Assembly: GCF_025149785.1 (NCBI RefSeq)
Contig: NZ_CP102277.1
Location: 2,728,001 to 2,792,000, forward strand
DNA length: 64,000 nt
Reading direction: 5' to 3'
DNA from: Coprococcus comes ATCC 27758
GTDB lineage: Bacteria > Bacillota > Clostridia > Lachnospirales > Lachnospiraceae
Shown: positions 63,555 to 64,000 of the stretch, in pieces
How the letters are laid out: the number at the start of each line of letters is the position of its first letter
Position numbering within the stretch: position 1 is the first letter of the stretch
Translations under genes and position numbers: made by a program
The notes under the pieces: generated by a model
Databases searched by the model: none
What the model was told of the DNA's origin: nothing
What the model saw: only the letters and a program-made list of their open reading frames with translations

Positions 63555-63914
63555 TTACTCATCCTTCTTCTCCTCTTTCTTCAGTACAAACTGAGCGGTT
63601 CTTCCACTCACGCCCATAACCAGCACTGTTGTCACTACAATTGTAACCATGATCGGAACAAGAACCGGTTTTAAGTCTCCCCATGATACCATCAGACCTA
63701 CTCCTGCAGGGATAAAAAGCATCGGCATGATTTCAATCAGAAATCCACCGGCCTCATCAACTGCTTTCAAAGGAATTACTTTTGTCTGCAAACCTGCCAG
63801 CAAGATCAGCAAGCCATAAATACTTGCAGGAACCGGTAGTGGAAGGATTGCATGCAAAAGCTCTCCTGCAAAAGAAATCAATATGATAATCAAGAATTGT
63901 CTTATAAATTTCAC
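63555..63914 (-). CDS. lrgA: CidA/LrgA-family membrane protein
   Basis: 119 residues with four spans: FLIIILISFAGELLHAILP, PASIYGLLILLAG, MPMLFIPAGVGLMV and VPIMVTIVVTTVLVMG, the holin-like LrgA pattern. The start codon is GTG at 63914, with GGAGG seven bases upstream; upstream in-frame codons lack a site. First gene of lrgAB and possibly of the downstream kinase-like gene. The window ends 86 bases upstream in its promoter region. Confidence 0.9.
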   Translation of the reverse strand: MKFIRQFLIIILISFAGELLHAILPLPVPASIYGLLILLAGLQTKVIPLKAVDEAGGFLIEIMPMLFIPAGVGLMVSWGDLKPVLVPIMVTIVVTTVLVMGVSGRTAQFVLKKEEKKDE

Positions 63915-64000
63915 AGTATTACCTCCATTTATTTTATGTTTATTTTTTAACACATGTACCAGAATAGCACTTTTAACACTCTGCCTCAATAAATTTTTGC

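Overview
The window looks like chromosome of a gut Firmicute of the family Lachnospiraceae. The evidence is a full 16S/23S/5S set of that type (the 16S signatures are nearest to the Dorea, Mediterraneibacter and Coprococcus comes group, judged by eye), low-GC DNA with strong AGGAGG-type ribosome binding sites, a PPi-type phosphofructokinase, glgC/glgD paired genes, an FMN-riboswitch/RibU unit, an [FeFe] hydrogenase, and many small Clostridia-specific families (DUF2325, DUF3793, DUF3847, DUF5685).

Layout. Positions 1-10.9 kb hold ordinary metabolic genes: a glycosyltransferase, phosphofructokinase, a membrane pseudokinase/TPR protein, a uracil-DNA-glycosylase-fold enzyme, tRNA-Arg, a DUF2325/flavodoxin/DUF3793 run, and an FMN-dependent hydroxy-acid oxidase followed by DAHP synthase. 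An intact IS1182-type insertion sequence lies at 10.98-12.79 kb. From 12.8 to 18.4 kb there is a minus-strand envelope region: a YfhO-type membrane protein with its polyprenol-phosphate glycosyltransferase, a small DUF3006 protein, a SEDS-like (FtsW/RodA/SpoVE) protein with an N-terminal PadR-associated prefix domain, and a PadR repressor. A possible structured RNA and a six-tRNA cluster follow.

From 19.42 to 33.35 kb a 13.87-kb mobile element sits in the 3' end of tRNA-Leu(TAA), bounded by a 64-bp direct repeat with one mismatch. It appears nested. The outer element is small: tyrosine integrase, HUH rolling-circle Rep, small partner protein, XRE repressor. Inside it is a candidate integrative mobilizable element with its own integrase and excisionase, a MobA/MobL relaxase, an oriT with the MobQ-type core ATAAGTGCGCCCT, accessory genes that overlap the relaxase gene in another frame, and a TetR-controlled ABC exporter as cargo. 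Just outside attR is a decayed zone: a group II intron remnant, a KdpD-like kinase without its phosphorylated histidine region, a truncated KdpE-like regulator and a broken EamA transporter, around an intact Rrf2-thioredoxin pair.

From 37 to 43 kb runs an rRNA operon on the minus strand in the unusual order 16S-5S-tRNA-Ile-tRNA-Ala-23S-tRNA-Asn, with two tandem consensus promoters and two tRNA-Ser genes upstream. From 43.1 to 48.4 kb is a tightly packed t6A/tRNA-maturation operon (tsaE, tsaB, rimI, zinc ribbon, rnz, tsaD, ispD). From 48.5 to 64 kb come an FMN riboswitch with ribU (apparent -1 frameshift at an A AAA AAC site), glgC-glgD, a J-protein/DUF5685/membrane-protein cluster, tex, a TetR regulator, galM, a two-gene [FeFe]-hydrogenase operon with a GltD-like flavoprotein, a cytidylate-kinase-like protein and lrgAB. 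All functional names rest on reading the protein sequences by eye; no database search was run.
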